Shown here: in pieces, positions 10,883 to 22,812 of the stretch
How positions within the stretch are numbered: position 1 is the stretch's first letter
How the letters are laid out: every line of letters begins with the position of its first letter
Translations under genes and position numbers: made by a program
The notes under the pieces: generated by a model
Told to the model about the DNA's origin: nothing
Seen by the model: only the letters and a program-made list of their open reading frames with translations
Database searches by the model: none
DNA from: Kingdonia uniflora
Lineage: Eukaryota; Streptophyta; Magnoliopsida; Ranunculales; Circaeasteraceae
Reading direction: 5' to 3'
NCBI GenBank assembly: GCA_014058105.1
Contig: JACGCM010002198.1
Coordinates: 1,625,001-1,689,000, forward strand
Length of the DNA: 64,000 bases

Positions 10883-12617
10883 CTACTGAAACGGGTCAGA
10901 ATCATCTCCAGTACGCTGCTCTCTACAGCTAGTACCGCCTCCTCTGGTTTATGGACCAGATCCACGTTGCCTCGTCCTCGCGCCACCTCCAGGTGGTAGC
11001 GGCGCCACCCGTACGTCACACCCCCTCCTCAGATATAGGTCCTGAATAGGACAAAGAAAATTTAAAAATATTTTGACAAAATAAATATGACATTAAGAAA
11101 AAAATAAAAATAATAAAAACATAAATAAATTACTTACATGCGCATATAGTTGGTCGTCTACACTGTCCAAGTGCCTCCTCATAGTAGCTACCTTATCAGT
11201 CAACTCATGCATCCTCTGGGTGTCCCGCGCAGACTCTGTAAGGCAAAGTCGCCACATAACATGAGTCAGGTGCCACAACTCCTCTGCGCCGTAGGAGGCA
11301 GACATCTCTAGCGGGTTCCTCAAGCAGTGGATGGGGAGCAGCTCATGCCTCCCTGTCCACTCCATGTGCCACCCTGGGTCTGGTACCTCAGGCTCGCCAG
11401 GTAAACTGAAGTCCTGGGATAAGCAATGAACCGACGCCGACGTCACTAACACGGGTGTAATACCATCCCTGAGTGCAGAGGGTCTGAACAGATTTTATAT
11501 TTCCCATTCTCTGGGAATCTGTCAACAGGAGGCCTACCTCCGCAGTTTGGGCAGCCCGGTATAAAGCGTAAGTCTCTCGCTCCTTCCCTATCACAAACTG
11601 CTCACAGTCAACGAAGCCGGCATATTTCATCGCCTGTAAATCCGTTGGACTAAGATGTGGCAACACGCTAAGAAGAGGATCCACAATGCTAGTCAACTGC
11701 CTCCAACATCTATCCCCCAAGTAATACTCGCAGTTTCCATTTGGGACTTGAAGTGGCATCCTCGTACGGGACAGAAGCGACGCTCTCCGTACGTCATCTA
11801 ACTCAGACACTGCAGATTCCAACCAAGGTCGCCAGGTGATCGTTTCAATAGTCCGGTGGTCAATGTGGTATTTGCCTAGCATAAATAAATTGTCCTCCTG
11901 GTCATTTGTTTTTTTCCTGTTCCCTCTCTTTCATGCTCTGTGGCACGGATAGGTTGAGAGCTTAACATCTTCTTTGACAATAGGGTGACCAACCCCACAA
12001 TACTATTAGAACCAATACTGTATTTTGGAACAACATAAAAAAGAATTATAAATTATATTTAAGACATTTATTGGAAGATATTTGATTTGTAACTTGTAAG
12101 GAAAAAGTGTTAGTGTACCGTCAGAAGTTGGGGAAATCTAGTGATGGTACCCCCGGTCGTGACTGCGATATCCAAACCATGGTACATAGAAGCAGGAATA
12201 GCAGAACCCCAGTCATATTGGGCAGCCTCATCCAAATCGGCCACGGCTGTGAGATATCTAAGCAGGATGGTATCGTTGGCCATTTGGAATCACAAATGTC
12301 CCATCAAGAAGAGGATAAGAGTTTGAGCAATAGTAATATCATCTTCTCGATCAGTTACAATGGTTAAGTACGTCCTTAAATGTAAAATAATGAAATTCCC
12401 ACTCTTTATATTCGGCACCTGTGTCGGATATCGGCCGATTGACAATGGTCAGCCACCAACGCTCTATAAGCACCTAAATTAGCCGATTATCAGAATTGCC
12501 CAAGCGTATATCCATAAATTGCCTGAATATATTCACCACGGTATCCCTTACAGGTAGAATTATGGAAATCTCCTTCCACACTTTGATCACCGTAGTGAAT
12601 ATGCCGTGCAGACGCAT
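10883..12617 (-). pseudogene. Plant mobile domain (PMD, MAIN-like) gene carried by the PIF element
   Basis: PMD proteins are plant-specific. Host versions (MAIN, MAIL1) act in the nucleus and many others live in transposons. From 12617 the frame reads LGNSDNRLI, a stop, then IERWW, matching GNSDNRLIHALVERWW in the gene at 62.2-64 kb. About 12350-12120 encodes LLRYLTAVADLDEAAQYDWG and MYHGLDIA, the usual LRYL..L.D...YSWG..L..LY PMD block. 11882-11388 gives KYHIDHRTIETITWRPW and NGNCEYYLGDRCWRQLT. 11452-11093 holds MEWTGRHELLPIH and a coiled segment. A last exon ends with a Gly/Arg-rich tail (PLPPGGGARTRQRGSG) at 10883. Stops and frame changes break it. It lies wholly between the PIF termini. 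Confidence 0.65.
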
Positions 12618-13029
12618 CGAATCCTGATTTTGTTCATTGGAGCATTTTGTCAAACACTTGATTTATGGAAATTACAAATTTACAATTACACTAAAACTTA
12701 CCGTGAGTTCCTTGCCAATGTAATAGATATGAGTGACACCGTATGGAAGTTGGGTAATAAACCTCTGCTGGTAGTTTTATTGGGGTGGGTTTGGTATAGG
12801 TTGTTGGACATCTTCAAATTCTACTCACTTTTTCTTCCTTCCAGACCTCGACCGAGTTACGGCTCACTCTGGATCACTTGTCACTCTAAACTCAGATAAT
12901 GTACTGTCGTGCAGGTTTCCCTCTGGCATATGCATTGTGTTTTGAAAGAAATTGGGAAAAAATTTAGGTATACCTTCGATTTGAGAGAGAAAAAGGAGGA
13001 AACACTGCTATAAAACTCGAGTTGGGTGT

Positions 13030-13266
13030 GATTTTGGGTTAACAGTACAAGCAGCGGTAAAAGGAACACCGTACAGTAATCCTTTTACCGCGTTGTACCG
13101 TGCGCTAAAAGGAACACCGCGTGATGTTTTGAACTCTTCAAAATAAAATAAAAAATACACGTGGGCAACTCAAACTTGCTGCTGGGAGAGGCCGGGTGTG
13201 GGTTGGGTTTTTTGTGAGCCCTGTCAGAGCCCACACCCAAACTCAAACTGGCTGCTAGAGATGCTC
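13030..13266. repeat. Right terminal and subterminal region of the PIF element
   Basis: Three GGTAAAAGGAACACCG-type motifs lie at about 13055-13125. They mirror the GGTGTTC motifs of the left end. The outer 100 bases contain CACCCAAACTCAAACTGG and finish GAGATGCTC before the TAA target copy. Confidence 0.65.
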
Positions 13267-13861
13267 TAAGTAGACCCTAAAGGAATAGGATAAATTAAAA
13301 ATTGAGAGGATTTTCTATATAGGAAATGAGTTGGATATTAGGTAGCATCCCACTTTTTCTCTCTCATGATGGGGTACTCTCTCTCTCTCTTTTCACGTTG
13401 GTCACATAAACTCTCTCTTTCTCCACTCAAATAATTATTATCTCTCTCTTCTCCCTATCTCTCTCTCCCTACCCCAGTAATAAAAACATGGGGATAACTA
13501 TGGTGATTTTGAAAGTTTGAATTTGTACATCCCTTTCTGTGTGTGTGTTAGCAAGAAGAAATCAACGATCCAAACTCTTGGTTTCAGTAGTTCTCATGTG
13601 TGTGTTTGTTGAATTTATAGGCCAGATCTGATTCTATATAGTATTCTCTCATTGAAGAGCACCGATATGGAAGCATCAACTCGTATCAATTTTGAAATAA
13701 CAAGGAAACCACAACATCGTAACTAACTGGTGAGTAATTCCACACTATAAAAATATTTCAGTGGCATGAGTATATGTGTTTTTGATGAGATTTACACATT
13801 TTTAACGACGTGGGGATAAAGCGTTGTCGAAAGACCAGTGTTGAAAAGTAACAGACAGGAA

Positions 13862-16595
13862 ATTGTCGAATACTACGATGATCGACAATATATTGTGGAT
13901 GATTTGAGTATCTGATAATTACTATTCAAATAATTGTTGTACCAAATTTCTAGGGTTGGGAAAACTTGGTTTGAGATTTTGTAACAAATTTGTTTGATGT
14001 TTATTATTGTGGTGGTGTTTGATTTTTTGTTTGTGTAGTTCATAACTCCTAGCTTCACATGTAAAACACATACTTTTGTGGACTATATGCATCCAATATG
14101 CCATCTTTATTTTGATAACTCATAGTTTCCAATGTACAACATCTAATTTCGTGGACCATATGCCATGATCAACAATATGGTTGTGTATAGTGTTTATGAT
14201 TATCTAGATTGTCATGTAATGCACGAATTGACAAGATCCACTATTTATTACTCCTAGCTCCAATGTGAAAATCATTTACTTTTGTTGATTACATGGGTTG
14301 CCTGACAATATGGTATTGGGTATATAGTATTATAGTCATCCTGATTGTCGTTTAATGCATTTATCGACAATTCTTATACTTTTGTTACATTGTTCACAAA
14401 GTTAAGTTGAATTTTTTCTTATCTATATGCTTTCCACAGATAAGCAATGTGAGAGAAGTTACCTCAAATAACCTTAATTAGAAAGAAGTACCAGCAGGTT
14501 GGGTTGGGTTCAGACAACCACTCCGTCCGATTGTTTCCGAGGTACGAAGCACCAATTCCCCCGGTTTCTACTCTCTAGGTCGATCATGTAAATTTGGGCA
14601 TTCCTATTGGTATATAAAAGGATATCTTACGTAGATGGTTTGATGTAAGAAGTAAGCTATTTAAGGCTTTACTGAAAGAAAACAATGTGAAGGGTTATAA
14701 ATCAAACGACTTCATCCAGTAAGCTTGAGTGGGAAAGATTTATTTTCTTTTTTCGGGATAACTAGATAGATGTGTATTTCTTAGTGATTGGAGGTTTTTT
14801 TTCCACTGATTTACTTAGAATATAAGCGGTTTTGACTAAATTTGCCACTTGAAATTGGTTGTTGTTTCAATTATGTTGTGTTGTTATATTGTTGACCTAC
14901 AGGGAACCCCGATAATTCGCGAATGTTTTTTGTCTATTAGTATAAGGCAATCGACAATTTAGATACATTCTACTAGGTGATTTTGGTCGGGATGTGCATT
15001 GATCGACAATAAGTACATACCCATGCTTGTATAACATACTCGATAACATTGAGCATTCGACAATTTAAGAGCATCTCCTAAAGTGCCTTACTAACTTGGT
15101 TGAAAAAAAAGCCAAATCCAAGTTAGTAAGACTCTATTTCCTCCAGCATTACCTGACTTGCTTTTTTCGGGCGCTTGTTTCAATTTTTTTGAATTTTTTT
15201 TCTTCACCAGGTGCCTAAGACTTAGGCGCCCGATTTGAAATTTTTGTGAAAAAAAAAAACAATTGGGCGCCCAAACCTTAGGCGTACGATTAGAAAACAA
15301 ACAGACGCCCAACACTTGGACGCCCAATCGCGAAGTAAAAAACCAAGGTTGAGTCTTGGAATCCAAGACTTAACCTTGCTTTTTGGGTTGGAAATTCAAG
15401 TCAGTGAGGTACTGTTGGAGGTCAAAATCTTATGTGGCCGCCTTGGATTCCAAGGTAGTGAGACACTTTAGGAGATGCTCTAAGTATCAGAAATACAATT
15501 TATTAACATTACAATAGATAGAAAGTGACACTTCTATACTATCATAATGCATAAAGTGAGAAGGGCAATGCGGTTACAATACCATACAAGAGTTGTTCAA
15601 ATAGTTCTGAATACCTTAATAACGAAAGGGATCCCATAATGAAATACATAGATCTTAAAGCGGGAAAAAAATCCAAATGCAACATATCTCTTTATGATTT
15701 TCCTAGATGTCGTGGTTCTCGTAGTTGTCTTGCAATGGTTGGACCCATTTGAAAATTCAAAGGGATCTCAAATTCTAAACCTCATTGCCATGCGAGGGTT
15801 CTGAAAGTACATCACATAACTTAATACAACATAACAAAATCATAAAACAAACAAAAATTAATTTATAATTGATGTATAATTGTCGATGTGCTACATAGAT
15901 GACAATTTATCATTGTTCACTAGTGCAATCGACAATGTATTGTCGATGTCCCATATAATCTACAAATGATTGTTACAAACGAGACTATTACAACCACTGG
16001 CAGATTCTGATTGTCTACCATATCATTATTTTTTCAATCACATCAACCTCTAGTTCTTTAGAAATTTGTATTCCCTCAATCATGTTCTTTCTTCATTTAG
16101 GCCTTTGTAGTGGTTTGTTGAAGTTAGGGTGTCCTGGATCTTGTCGTTCTGCCTCGTACTTCTTCCTAATTGAGGTTGTTTGAGGTATCTTCCCTTTCAT
16201 TGCTTATCTCTAAAAAATATTATAGGTTAGGAAAAGGTGAACTTAATGATGTAAACAGTATAATTAAAGTGTAAGAATTGTCGATTACTCCATTACACGG
16301 CAATTAGGCATCTTTGTACGCACTGTATACCCAATACCATATTGTCAATCATGGCATGTATTCGACAAAAACAGATGTTTCACATTGGAATATTGGAGTT
16401 ATCAACATAAAACATGATATATAGGGGAGCATATCGTCTACAAAAGTAGATGTTTTAAATTTAAGATAGGGATTATAAACTACATCAAACAATCACAATT
16501 CACATACTGGGAGGGAACATTGAAAAAGAGAGATATAATTAGGTATAAGTCTCAACAATCTACAATATTGTCGACTACCATGTTCATCGACAATT
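13862..16595. repeat. Interspersed ATTGTCGA / TCGACAAT octamers
   Basis: Copies occur near 13862, 13882, 14365, 14952, 15002, 15056, 15884, 15928, 15939, 16275, 16572 and 16588, in both orientations, with several one-mismatch copies between them. They are confined to this element. Dense subterminal copies of a short motif are typical of transposase-binding sites; that function is inferred. Confidence 0.6.
15069..15480. mobile_element. Harbinger/Tourist-like MITE (412 bp)
   Basis: TAA flanks both sides (15066-15068 and 15481-15483). The ends are perfect inverted repeats for at least 17 bases: GAGCATCTCCTAAAGTG at the left and CACTTTAGGAGATGCTC at the right. Internal inverted copies of CCAAGTTAGTAAG and TTGGATTCCAAG-type sequence suggest strong folding. 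There is no coding capacity. It is nested inside the ATTGTCGA-rich element. Confidence 0.8.
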
Positions 16596-17220
16596 ACATA
16601 TGGGATACCCTGTGGTTAAATTTTCAATAATGCAAAAAGTACTACAGTTATTTCAATATTTTCTTGGAGATCAGACAAGTGGGAAATATCTTTAGGGATA
16701 TACCATATGGGATACCACTTTACAACTACATTGCCGATTCCCTAACAACAAAGGGAACTTACATAAGAAATCATACTTTTTTTTTTCAAAAACAAGGGAA
16801 ATTCAAACAACATACCAAGGGATCCCATTACTCTAACCCTTACTGTAATATACTTTTCAACATTCCCCAACATAAATAGTTAAACAAAACCCATAAATAA
16901 ATAAAAAAACAAAAACGTTAGGGTTTGGTGGGTACCTCACTAGTAGAGATGATTTGAGAGTGAAACCCACAGGAATTCAACAAACTCCCATTTTGTTGTG
17001 TTAGAGAGAAAAGAGAGTGTGAGAAGAGAGAGAGTGTGTGTGGTAGAGTAAGAAGAGAGAGTGTGAGAGAAAAATGGGTTTGAAATTCAAATTAGAAGAG
17101 AGAGAACAATTATTTGAGAGAGAGAGAGAAAAGCCATCTCATTACCACAATACCACCTCATTTCCTCTATAAGAAATCCCTTATTAGATTAGTGACTCTC
17201 AATTATGGTCTACTTAGGGT

Positions 17221-18830
17221 TAGGGCTGTACAGAGAAAACCGTAAAACCGAACTGGACGGAACCAACAGTTTTTTCCGGTTTTGATTAGGACCGGTTTGG
17301 TTCTCGGTTTCAATAGTTGGGAACCGACCTAGCCCGGTTCGGTTATTGGTACACCCTTTGGTTAACCAGACTAAACCGAACCGGGCCAGTTATAACTTAA
17401 GTTACAAAATACAACTTTGAACTTTGAAGAGTGAAGACTAAAGAGTAAAGTTTGATCTCTCTCTCTCTACTCATAATGAAGTATTGCCCCATGAATCCTA
17501 TTCTGCTGTTGTATCAGCGAATCGTCTCATCTCTTTGATGGGTTAATCGCTGCCACCGCAGCCGAACCCGATCTGCTTTTCCCCAAATACATTCCAAATA
17601 CTCGTAACCCCATCAACCTGCCGCCCCTTCACGACATTACTAGTCGCATTGTTAACCCCATCTTCTGCTGCTCCATCTGATTTCCTCCTCCTTCAAGTGT
17701 TTTTGAAGAAATGGGTGTTTGGGCTTTGGGATTAATCAATGTGGGTGTCTTTGCTTTTGCTGAAGAAGTTAAGCTCAATTGCCTAGAAAACCCCATTTTC
17801 TCGCCATATCGCTTCCTAAAACTTTTTCTCCTCTGATGTTGCAATCTCTTCAACACTTTGTGGGATCTCTTTGTTGTTGTTGATCTTGTTACTCGATTTT
17901 CTTGAACTACTATCTCTAATGAAAAGTGAATAGGGCTGACAATTTAACCCATACAGCCAGGGCCCCGCCCTTAATGAGGCGGGTTTGGTTTAAAAAAAAA
18001 CTTATTTATTTAATGGGGCGAGTCTGGTTTTAGGCTTAAATAAATGGGGGCCCGTCATCCGACCCAGTTATACATGATATGACGTGAATACCCTTACATA
18101 CAAGTTAAACCTAATTCTAATTTTTAAACTCTGAACTCTGAAGAGTAGTTTGGCATTTCATCTCGTTGCGGGAGAAAGGCTAACAATCTATAACGATGTA
18201 AATAATAAATCTCCAAAGTTTTGAGTTGTGAGGAACATCGAAGATATTCTATATTTTGTTGTGATATTAAGTAATAACTTTAAGACTTAACTATACTAAT
18301 TTTTGTGAGAAACATGAAGTTCTTCCTAGTTTTGACTCATAATTACCAAATGTTTGTATTCTCTTATGTGTGCTTGTTAGCTTTTCTTGTGTGTGTGTGC
18401 ACCTGATTTAGTTTTTTTTTGTTTGTTATTTTGTACAGGTGATTTCTAATTTTTAAACGGGTGTTAAATGGGTGTTGGGGCGGGTTTGGTATTGACAAAT
18501 TTAAACGGGGCGGGTTTGGGGGTAGGGAAATTTGGCGGGTATGGGGATGGTATTACTCTACCCGCCCCAAACCCGACCCATTGCCAGCCCTAAAGAGAAA
18601 CAATTTATGGGTACCTCTTCAATCTCTCTAACTACTATCTCTTTGTTGTTGTTGTTGATCTTGTAAACTTCAAGTCAAAAAAGGGTCCCTCGTCAACCCT
18701 CTCTTCATCATCTGTTTTGGCAACTTGGCGAAGCGTGGTAGTGGTATTATTAAAAACCGTCCGATTCGGTTTTGGTCTGGTTATTTTTTAGGCCCGTTCA
18801 GTTTCGGTTCCTTGTTATTAAAAACTGGAG
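17221..18830. mobile_element. hAT-like non-autonomous element, interrupted
   Basis: It begins TAGGGCTGTACAGAGAAAACC and runs into CCGGTTCGGTT-rich sequence, the style of plant hAT MITE ends. Matching CCGATTCGGTTTTGG sequence reappears at 18755-18815, directly before the gypsy LTR, so the right tip was probably lost at that insertion. The middle (about 17500-17900) includes a CT-rich stretch where short peptide runs can be read in changing frames. I cannot assign a gene to it, and the 75-aa minus-strand frame there is unsupported. Confidence 0.4.
17931..18592. mobile_element. hAT-like MITE nested in the outer element (662 bp)
   Basis: Ends TAGGGCTGACAATTTAACCC (left) and, on the reverse strand, TAGGGCTGGCAATGGGTCGGG (right) form a terminal inverted repeat, followed on both sides by GGGCGGGTTTGG-type sequence. 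The flanking 8 bases do not match well (AAAGTGAA and AAGAGAAA), so the target duplication is not confirmed. It is non-coding. Confidence 0.6.
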
Positions 18831-18831
18831 T

Positions 18832-19251
18832 TGTGACGCCCAAGCTTTGTAAATAGTATCCTTAGGTTGTAAGAAAGCTTTGTACAAATTTTCATTTATT
18901 TTTGTAAATGTTAGCTTAGGAAAAAGGGGGAGTACGCTTCGTCTCCAATTTTGATGTTTTCTTTTAGAACTTAGCCATTTACTTAGTAGCTATATATGTA
19001 GAGGACTTGACTCCAATACACCCAAGAAGGAATTTAAAGCTTGTAGTAGTGCTTTGTAATAGTTGTTGATATATGAATGAAATGATGCTTTCAAAGACCC
19101 TTTGTACAGTATTTATGTTGCCTTGAGATTATGTGATGCTTTGTGATATTGTGTTGATAAACGATTAAAAGAGACGAATAATTAGGCTTACTTGAGACAG
19201 GTGACTCGAGCGCCGCACGTGCCAAACTTGAGTTTAAGTTGGTCCGTGTCA
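18832..19251 (+). repeat. 5' LTR of the gypsy element
   Basis: It starts TGTGACGCCC, a start common in plant gypsy LTRs, and ends ...CCGTGTCA two bases before the primer site, about 420 bp. No second copy is visible in the window, so the ends rest on motif and spacing only. Confidence 0.65.
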
Positions 19252-19253
19252 GT

Positions 19254-19265
19254 TGGTATCAGAGC
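19254..19265 (+). other. Primer-binding site, initiator tRNA-Met
   Basis: TGGTATCAGAGC is the standard plant primer site complementary to the 3' end of initiator tRNA-Met, placed directly after the LTR. Confidence 0.85.
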
Positions 19266-19296
19266 TAACATTTGAGTAGAAAGCGATCTTGTTGCA

Positions 19297-20583
19297 ATGG
19301 CGGAGGGTCCAAATGCTACCGACCCTGCTCAGGTCCTTGCCCCGCATGTGGGAGAATCACCCGTCAATCCCATGCCCTTGAATACCCGAACGCGGTTGTA
19401 CTAATTAGAAGAAAAGATGCAAGCTCTAAGTGGGATTATCGATCAAGTAACGACTTTGGAGGAACGATTGGACGGATTCTCAGACAATCAGGCACATATG
19501 GGCGAACGTCTCGTTACGTTAGAAGGAGTGGTTAAAGGAAATATGGCTACTCTTCTGGATCAGGTGGCTGAACTTTCTTCGAAGGTAAATCTCCTAGTTA
19601 AGGTTGTTGGAAATGGTGAACCAACACCTTTGGGCGGCAGTATAGACCGACCTAGGATTAAGGTCCTCGAACCCAAGGCGTACGAGGGAGCGAGAGACGC
19701 AAAAGAGGTAGAAAACTTCCTTTTTGATATAGAGACGTACTTCAATGTGGTCAGGCCTGATTGCGAAGGTGCAAAGGTGTCGATGGAAACCATGTACCTC
19801 GCCGGTGATGCAAAACTATGGTAGCACACCAAGTATGCTGAGATCCAGAGCGGCCACTGTACTATTGGAACGTGGGATGACTTGAAGAAAGAGCTGAAGA
19901 ATCACTTCTTACCCGAGAATGTTGAGTTCATTGCTCGGAGGAGTTTAAGGCAACTAAAGCAGACCGGCAACATCCGTGAGTATGTGAAGCGGTTCACGAC
20001 CTTGATATTGGATATCCACGACATGTCTAAAAAGGATAAGTTGTTTTGTTTCATGGAAAATCTGAAACCATGGATCCATAATGAATTGCAAAGGCAACGG
20101 GTTCAAGATTTGGCCTCCGGAATGGCCTCCGCTGAGCGTATCAACGACTACACCCCTATGCAGGGTGAATGTCGACCGGCACAGTCTCAGTCTAGTTCCC
20201 AGTCGCAACAAAGAACGGGATCCTCCAATAATTACAATAAGGGCAAGAATGGAGGATACCAAGCTAGAAGTGGAGGAGACCAAGGTCATGGCCAGAGCAG
20301 GAGTGGGGGAGTAAGTACAGGTGGTGCCTCGAGTTTCAATCCCGAGAGAGAGTACCACAGGCCACGTAACAATGGTGACGCTTCCTCCTCGTCCAGGTTT
20401 CAAGGACGTTGGGAGAACTTGAAGTGTTTTCTTTGTGGAGGGAATCACAAAGCTAATCAGTGTTCTCAGAAGACAGCCCTGAGTGCTTTGATGGCGTCGC
20501 AAGGGGACCAAGCCAATGAACCACTCAGAGAAATGATAGCGGTGAAACTCATACGGGTTCTCTTCACTTGCTCAATGCCGTGA
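19297..20583 (+). pseudogene. Gypsy gag with zinc knuckle, two nonsense codons
   Basis: Gag forms the virus-like particle and binds the RNA. The start at 19297 (MAEGPNATDPAQ) fits the leader spacing. The frame carries a coiled segment around 19417-19560, the retrotransposon gag core (DDLKKELKNHFLPENVEF, RSLRQLKQTGNIREYVKRF), a Q/S/G-rich linker and a C-x2-C-x4-H-x4-C knuckle (CFLCGGNHKANQC) near 20427-20465. It is interrupted by TAA at 19402 and TAG at 19822, both in the same frame. After 20583 the reading moves to another frame for protease, implying an indel or an old gag-pol frameshift region. Confidence 0.85.
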
Positions 20584-22812
20584 CCACTCAGTCGCCAGAG
20601 GTTAAGCCTAAGAAGGGACTTATGTACGTGGACCTCAGTATTAATGGGCAGAACACTTTGGCAATGGTTGATACAGGTGTTACCCATAACTTTATCGCTA
20701 TTCAAGAGGCAAATCGTCTAGGACTGCGTTTGGCAAAAGATTCTAGCCGGATGAAGGCTGTCAATTCTGCCGCGATGCCGATACATGGTGTTGTCAAGTT
20801 GGTTCCGGTTAAGATGAGACAGTGGAGTGGAAAGGTTAACCTTCTCACAGTGACATTAAATGATTTTAAGACTAACTTGGGAATAGACTTTCTCCGCTAC
20901 CACAAGGCAGTGTCGATGCCGTTCGTCAACTCCTTAGGGATTTTTGGTGGTAATCTCTCAATCATACAAATGTCCACGTAGAAAGATGAGGGCAGAATAT
21001 TATCAGCTCTTCAGTTGGAGAAGGGACTGCGGCGAGGAGAGTTAACTTACCTCGTTACCTTACGGTTAGAGCCGGATGATCAGAATCATGATGTCCTGCC
21101 GTTGGAAGTCTCCCGGGTACTTACTGAGTTCAAGGATGTGATGCCGAAAGAATTGCAAAAGGTGTTATCTCCACGAAGGCCTATCGATCATCAGATTGAG
21201 TTCGTTCCTGGAACCAAGCCTCTGCAAAAGGACCATATAGAATGAGTCTGCCTGAACTAGCAGAGCTTCAAAAATAGCTTGATGGACTATTATAATCGGG
21301 CTTTATTCGCCCCTCAGAGGCGCCATATGGTGCTCTGATCTTATTTCAGAAGAAACAAGATGGAAGCCTGCGATTGTGTATCGACTATCGAGCCCTGAAC
21401 AAGGTAACGGTGAAGAACAAGTACCCAATACCGCTCATTGCCGACTTATTTGACCAGCTTACATCTGCGAAGTACTTCTCTAAACTTGATTTAAGATCGA
21501 GTTACTATCAGGTCAGGATTGTTGCAGGAGATGAACCGAAGACGACTTGTTCCACTTGGTATGGGGCATATGAATTTCTTGTCATGCCATTCGGCCTGAC
21601 CAACTCTCCTGCAACTTTTTATACTCTTATGAATGAGCTCTTCCGAAAATATATTGACAAATTTGTGGTGGTGTATCTGGATGATATTGCTATATACAAC
21701 CGCACTATGGAAGAGCATCTTCGCTTGGTATTCCAAGTCTTGCGACAGAACCAGCTATATGTCAAGTTGGATAAATGCTCGTTCACCCAGGAACAAGTTA
21801 TGTTTCTTGGACATATTATTGGCGGAGGACAGATCCGGATAGATATGGAAAATGTTCGCGCCATTGAGGAGTGGAGAGCTCCTACGGAAGTTACAGAAGT
21901 GCGTTCCTTTCTTGGCCTCGTGAACTACTACCGCAAGTTCATCGAAGGGTATTCAAAACGCGCGGCACCCCTTACAGATCTTCTTAAGGACTTATCCTGA
22001 TCTTGGTCCGAGAAATGTCAAACAACCTTTGACGATCTGAAGCATGCGGTGATTAGCAATCCAGTCTTAGCCTTGCCAGATATTACCAAGCCGTTTGAGG
22101 TACATACCGATGCGTCTGATTTTGCTATCGGTGGAGTATTGTTACAAGAGGGACATCCGGTGGCATACGAAAGCAAGAAGTTGAATGACACACAGAGAGG
22201 AGTTATTCAGTCCAACAAAAGGAACTCCTAGCTATTATACAGTGTCTACGAGTATGGCGACACTATCTATTGGGAATGAAGGTTCTGGTGAAGATCGATA
22301 ACAGTGCGGCAAGCCATTTCCTTACACAGAAGAAGTTAACCTAAAAATAGGCTCGTTGGCAAGAGTTTCTAGCCGAGTTTGATTTAGATCTCGAGCATAC
22401 GCTAGGGAGGATGAACAATGTACCGGATGCATTAAGCCGTAAGGCTGAACTTACGGCCATCTCTACAGCCGCCGAACAGTCCCACTCTTATGTTACCAAC
22501 ACTTTCCAAGATAGGATCCGCGAAGGGTTAGCGGTGGATCCTCAGACCCAGGTCATCATTAACTTGGTAAAACAGGGGAAGACAAAACAGTTCTGGGTGG
22601 AAGATGGTCTTTTATACACGAAGGGACATCGGATTTATGTTCCTCGGCTCGCAGGACTAAGACGGAAGTTGATAAATGAGTGCCATGATACTCTTTGGGC
22701 AGGCCACCCGGGTTGGCAGAGAACACTATCCTTGCTGTACAGAGGTTACTATTGGCCAAATGATCAAAACGAAGTAATGGATTATACACGGACTTGTCAC
22801 ATTTTTCAGTAA
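20568..22812 (+). pseudogene. Gypsy pol: protease, RT, RNase H, integrase H2C2
   Basis: Protease: LAMVDTGVTHNFI near 20660-20695 has the DTG active site. [22 protein letters not shown] at 21374, [16 protein letters not shown] block, [12 protein letters not shown] and [10 protein letters not shown] with the YLDD catalytic pair near 21675. RNase H: FEVHTDASDFAIGGVL near 22095. Integrase zinc region: HDTLWAGHPGWQRTL and YWPNDQNEVMDYTRTC near 22680-22800. Stops at 20979, 21243, 21998 and 22229, plus changes of frame near 21250-21370 and 22230-22410, mean that no polyprotein can form. It ends before the D,D35E core. Confidence 0.85.

Larger units (their letters stand above)
6306..13266. mobile_element. 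PIF/Harbinger element carrying an extra PMD gene (6.96 kb)
   Basis: The ends are a perfect TAA target duplication (6303-6305 and 13267-13269). Termini match: left GAGCATAGCCAGCAG, right on the reverse strand GAGCATCTCTAGCAGCCAG, followed on both sides by CAAACCCAAAC-type sequence. Inside are, in order, ORF1 with a Myb/SANT-like region (+), a DDE transposase (-), a TTCGAATAAA repeat cluster, an ORF1-like relic (+) and a plant-mobile-domain gene (-). A GGTGTTC/GAACACC subterminal motif occurs at the left end, between transposase and PMD, and at the right end. All genes are broken, so this copy is inactive. The PMD gene lies well inside the termini, which makes it cargo of the element rather than a neighbour. 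Confidence 0.75.
13267..17219. mobile_element. Non-autonomous TIR element rich in ATTGTCGA motifs (about 3.95 kb)
   Basis: The left part (CTAAGTAGACC, then ATAGGAAATGAGTTGG and TC-rich CAAATAATTATTATCTCTCTC) is echoed in reverse complement at the right (CTAAGTAGACC, then AGAGGAAATGAGGTGG and CAAATAATTGTTCTCTCTC). This gives diverged inverted ends of about 170-350 bases. The interior has no credible gene. It holds about a dozen ATTGTCGA/TCGACAAT motifs and a nested MITE at 15069-15480. The family is undetermined; long TIRs would fit a MULE derivative. The PIF element inserted at its extreme left end, so CCC before the PIF target site may be its first bases. Confidence 0.5.

Noticed and set aside
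19954..20511. 185-aa minus-strand ORF
   Set aside because: It lies opposite the gag gene, whose domain motifs are clear on the plus strand.
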